A model generated the notes under the pieces. It searched no databases. It saw only the letters and a list, made by a program, of their open reading frames with translations, and was not told where the DNA came from. Position numbers and translations under genes: made by a program. DNA of 8,511 nucleotides from the NCBI GenBank assembly GCA_038522635.1, contig JBCBJZ010000151.1:1-8511 (forward strand), written 5' to 3'. Below, piece by piece: positions 6,157-8,511 of this stretch (its first letter is position 1; every line of letters begins with the position of its first letter). This stretch comes from JBCBJZ01 sp038522635 (GTDB lineage Bacteria; Pseudomonadota; Alphaproteobacteria; Rhizobiales; Hyphomicrobiaceae).

Positions 6157-7248
6157 ATGTCCAACGCGCCTCCAACGCCGAAACCGCCTCTCCCGACTGG
6201 GGCCGGTGCGGCGTCGACAGATGGCACGGACGTTTCGCAACCGGGTGAACCGATGGCCGATGCCCCAAAATCCAGCGCCCAGGCTTCGAGCAACCAGCCT
6301 TCGAGCGCCCACGTTCAGGCCCACATACTGGCCGAAGCGCTTCCGCACATGCAGCGCTACGACCGTCAGACCGTGGTCATCAAGTACGGTGGCCACGCGA
6401 TGGGCGATCCTGATCTTGCCGCCGCGTTCGCCAAAGACGTGGTGTTGTTGAAGCAGTCAGGCGTCAACCCGATCGTGGTGCACGGCGGCGGCCCGCAGAT
6501 CGCGGCCATGCTGAAAAAGCTTCAGATCCAGTCCGCATTCGTCAACGGCTTGCGGATCACCGACAAGCCGACCGTCGACATCGTCGAAATGGTGCTCGCC
6601 GGCGCCATCAACAAGCAGATCGTCTCCTCGATCAACCGCCAGGGTGGCAAAGCCGTCGGCATCAGCGGCAAGGACGCCGGCCTCATGATCGCGCGGCAGA
6701 TCACGCATATGCCCGATCCGCAGTCGAACCTGATGCAGGCGGTGGATCTCGGCTACGTGGGTGATCCCGAAGCGGTCAACCCGCACATCGTTGATGTCAT
6801 CGCCCGCTCGGACCTCATCCCGGTGATCGCGCCCGTGGCCGTTTCCGCGCAGGGCGACACGCTCAACATCAACGCCGATACCTTCGCCAGCGCGCTTGCG
6901 GCGGCCATGCAGGCCAAACGCCTGCTGCTGCTGACCGACGTTGAAGGCGTGCTCGACACCAACCAGGAGCTGATCCCGGAACTGTCGATCGACCAGGCCC
7001 GCGCGCTCATCACCGATGGCACGATCACCGGGGGCATGATCCCGAAGATCGAAAGCTGCATTGAGGTCGTGGAGGCCGGCGTCCAGGCCGTCGTCATCAT
7101 CAACGGCAAAGTGGCCCACGCTGTGCTGTTGGAGCTCTTCACCGAGCATGGCGCAGGCACGCTGCTTGGCACGTCGCACACGGCCCGCCAGCCGCGCGCG
7201 CCGTCCGCCGCGCCCGCTGTGGCTGCCTCGCCTGCGGGCACCTCATGA
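6157..7248 (+). CDS. argB: acetylglutamate kinase
   Basis: ArgB phosphorylates N-acetyl-L-glutamate with ATP, the second step of arginine biosynthesis, in the cytoplasm. Family motifs are clear: KYGGHAM 76-82, VVHGGGPQI 107-115, GLRITD 131-136, an NK-x-IV-x-SIN stretch 152-160, NINAD in the middle of the protein, LLLLTDVEGVLD, and GGMIPKI with INGKVAHA near the end. A helix with ILAEALPHM precedes the core, as in arginine-inhibited hexameric enzymes, so feedback control by arginine is likely (inference). At 363 residues it is longer than the usual 290-300: about 50 proline-, serine- and alanine-rich residues are added at the front and about 20 at the end (after GAGTLLG). ATG 6157 has AGGA 7 bases upstream and is preferred. 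ATG 6253 (residue 33), preceded by GGGTGA, would give a more usual length. It shares an ATGA overlap with the next gene and is driven by the promoter at 6086-6113. Confidence 0.97.
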   Translation: MSNAPPTPKPPLPTGAGAASTDGTDVSQPGEPMADAPKSSAQASSNQPSSAHVQAHILAEALPHMQRYDRQTVVIKYGGHAMGDPDLAAAFAKDVVLLKQSGVNPIVVHGGGPQIAAMLKKLQIQSAFVNGLRITDKPTVDIVEMVLAGAINKQIVSSINRQGGKAVGISGKDAGLMIARQITHMPDPQSNLMQAVDLGYVGDPEAVNPHIVDVIARSDLIPVIAPVAVSAQGDTLNINADTFASALAAAMQAKRLLLLTDVEGVLDTNQELIPELSIDQARALITDGTITGGMIPKIESCIEVVEAGVQAVVIINGKVAHAVLLELFTEHGAGTLLGTSHTARQPRAPSAAPAVAASPAGTS

Positions 7249-8024
7249 GCCAGTCTTCGCACGATGACGGCGCCGAGGCCGGCGGCGCCACCTCGCCCTC
7301 AGATGCGGTGGGCGCCGACCCAGCAGCTACGTCGCCACCGCGCGACTTCGCCCGCACCGAGGTCTGGATCTTCGACCTCGACAACACGCTCTACCCTGCG
7401 AGTTGCGATCTCTTCGCGCAGGTCGACCAGAAGATGGGCGAGTTCATCGAGCGCTACCTTGATGTGCCCTTCGAACAGGCCCGTTACCTGCAAAAGCACT
7501 ATTACCGTAAGTTCGGCACCACGCTGGCCGGACTCATGCAGGTTCACAAAATGGAGCCGACCGCGTTCCTCGACTACGTTCACGACATCGACCTGACGCC
7601 TGTCCCGGTGCTGCCGCGTTTAGCGGCCGCGATCGAGGCGCTCCCCGGGCGTAAGCTGATCTTCACCAATGGCTCGCGCACCCATGCGGAGCGCGTCGCC
7701 GGCAAGCTGGGCGTGCTGCATCTGTTTGAGGATATTTGCGACATCATCGCGTGCGGTTACGTGCCCAAGCCCGACGCGGCCGCCTACGACTACATGCTGA
7801 AGACGCACGCCATTGCGGGCGAGCGCGCGGCGATGTTTGAAGACATGCCGCATAACCTCGAAGTTCCCCACGCGGTCGGCATGACCACCGTCCTCGTCCA
7901 CTCCGACTTCATCGACCATCCAGCCCAGGCCGGCATCAAGACCTGGACCGCCCTCCCGGCCCACATACACCACCAAACCGAAGACCTCACCGCCTTCCTG
8001 GAAGCCCTACCAGGCCGCCCCTAA
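7245..8024 (+). CDS. HAD-superfamily pyrimidine 5'-nucleotidase-like phosphatase
   Basis: This is a HAD subfamily IA hydrolase of the type related to yeast Sdt1/Phm8, often annotated pyrimidine 5'-nucleotidase; such enzymes dephosphorylate (often unusual) nucleoside monophosphates in the cytoplasm. Motif I is FDLDNTLYP (43-51, nucleophile D44 and acid D46), motif II TNGS (141-144), motif III lysine K175 in PKP, motif IV E199-D200. The helical cap lies between motifs I and II. All catalytic residues are present. The first 35 or so residues are low-complexity and likely disordered; the 259-residue length is a little above the usual 220-240 for that reason. ATG 7245 overlaps the argB stop (ATGA), which points to translational coupling; no strong ribosome site is seen. 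Many Alphaproteobacteria have this gene directly after argB, so the pair is conventional. The exact substrate cannot be read from the sequence. Confidence 0.92.
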   Translation: MSQSSHDDGAEAGGATSPSDAVGADPAATSPPRDFARTEVWIFDLDNTLYPASCDLFAQVDQKMGEFIERYLDVPFEQARYLQKHYYRKFGTTLAGLMQVHKMEPTAFLDYVHDIDLTPVPVLPRLAAAIEALPGRKLIFTNGSRTHAERVAGKLGVLHLFEDICDIIACGYVPKPDAAAYDYMLKTHAIAGERAAMFEDMPHNLEVPHAVGMTTVLVHSDFIDHPAQAGIKTWTALPAHIHHQTEDLTAFLEALPGRP

Positions 8025-8053
8025 CCACCGCTGGGTTGGAGCCACCAAACGAA

Positions 8054-8092
8054 AAAGGCCTACGCGGGAAGCGCAGGCCTTTGTGCTTTTTT
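8054..8092. terminator. bidirectional intrinsic terminator
   Basis: AAAGGCCTACGC (8054-8065) pairs with GCGCAGGCCTTT (8071-8082), with one A-C mismatch and a 5-base loop. A run of six T follows at 8087-8092, ending the argB operon. Read on the minus strand, the same stem is followed by TTTTTCGTTT (8056 downwards), so it can also end the convergent gene at 8107-8511. Confidence 0.88.
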
Positions 8093-8106
8093 GCTCGGGA
8101 AGCCTG

Positions 8107-8511
8107 TTAGGCACCGTCCGACGGCACCGTGGGGTCGCGGCCGGGCATTGCCTCGTTGGGCCAGGAAGGGGGCTTGTCAGGCTGAACCGGACGGCGCGGG
8201 ATCTTGATCTTGGGTCGCTTTATGAGCACCGGGCCAAGTCCCGGTGCTTTGTAGACCAGCGGCACGTAATGCGGTTTCAGGCGCCGCCAAGGACTTGAAG
8301 CCGGCTTGACCGTGCCTGCGCGAATGCCACGCTCGACTTTAACGTCCGCGACCCCGCGGTCACCCAAATGCCCATCGGTCCAGTCCACCACAGACGGAGG
8401 TGGCCCAGGTGGTTCGTCGGCAGACCACGGCCAAATCGCCGACGGGATCAAAGCGATTGCGATCGGAACCACAATGGCCGCAACCACGCCCACGACCGCA
8501 ACGGTCTTAGT
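8107..8511 (-). CDS. small proline-rich membrane or secreted protein (5' end outside window)
   Basis: No family is recognised. The frame is open to the right edge of the window, so at least 135 codons are seen and the start is probably just outside; the first in-window standard start is GTG 8493. The visible N-terminus, TKTVAVVGVVAAIVVPIAIA, is a hydrophobic segment of about 20 residues, suited to an uncleaved signal anchor or signal peptide. The rest is soluble, rich in proline, tryptophan and basic residues, with a C-terminal half of K/R-P repeats (for example KRPKIKIPRRP) and no cysteines. It likely sits at or outside the inner membrane. It converges with the argB operon and shares the terminator at 8054-8092. 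It may instead be a poorly conserved orphan. Confidence 0.6.
   Translation of the reverse strand, partial: TKTVAVVGVVAAIVVPIAIALIPSAIWPWSADEPPGPPPSVVDWTDGHLGDRGVADVKVERGIRAGTVKPASSPWRRLKPHYVPLVYKAPGLGPVLIKRPKIKIPRRPVQPDKPPSWPNEAMPGRDPTVPSDGA

Noticed and set aside
1..8511. CRISPR array, tRNA, transposase or integrase
   Set aside because: No regularly spaced repeats, no cloverleaf and no recombinase-like frame was found on either strand.

Overview
The window looks like a chromosomal segment of a high-GC alphaproteobacterium, most likely of the order Hyphomicrobiales (Rhizobiales). Three things suggest this: the engB / argB / HAD-phosphatase housekeeping neighbourhood, an alphaproteobacterial-style 6S RNA, and a mosaic palindromic intergenic element at the left edge of the kind common in rhizobial genomes. 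The species cannot be named from the sequence alone.

Layout from left to right. (1) 1-96 is a RIME-like palindromic repeat, followed by a sigma70-type promoter and a gene for 6S RNA at 209-375. (2) engB (yihA/ysxC), a ribosome-assembly GTPase, follows on the + strand to 1143. (3) 1144-1375 is a short convergent spacer with an 11-bp inverted repeat near its two ends and a strong hairpin in the middle. (4) Three minus-strand genes fill 1376-5886: a 918-residue protein with a ClpA-type N domain, a roughly 600-residue proline-rich linker, a C-terminal beta-rich domain and a C-terminal membrane anchor; then a 154-residue protein; then a 275-residue proline-rich protein. The last two share a C-terminal helical domain that aligns without gaps. 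(5) A promoter and argB (N-acetylglutamate kinase) follow on the + strand, overlapping by 4 bases a HAD-family pyrimidine 5'-nucleotidase-like gene. (6) A bidirectional terminator separates these from the 3' part of a minus-strand gene for a small proline-rich membrane or secreted protein, cut off by the right edge.

The flanking genes are housekeeping: engB in 50S ribosome assembly, argB in arginine biosynthesis, and the HAD enzyme probably in nucleotide house-cleaning. The part that is not explained is the minus-strand trio, which sits between genes (engB and argB) that are close neighbours in many related genomes. It combines a peptide- or adaptor-binding Clp N domain without any AAA+ motor, a very long disordered tether, a membrane anchor and two small proteins with a shared, unrecognised helical domain. 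I infer a membrane-tethered assembly, possibly a sensor or adaptor system, but its function is unknown.
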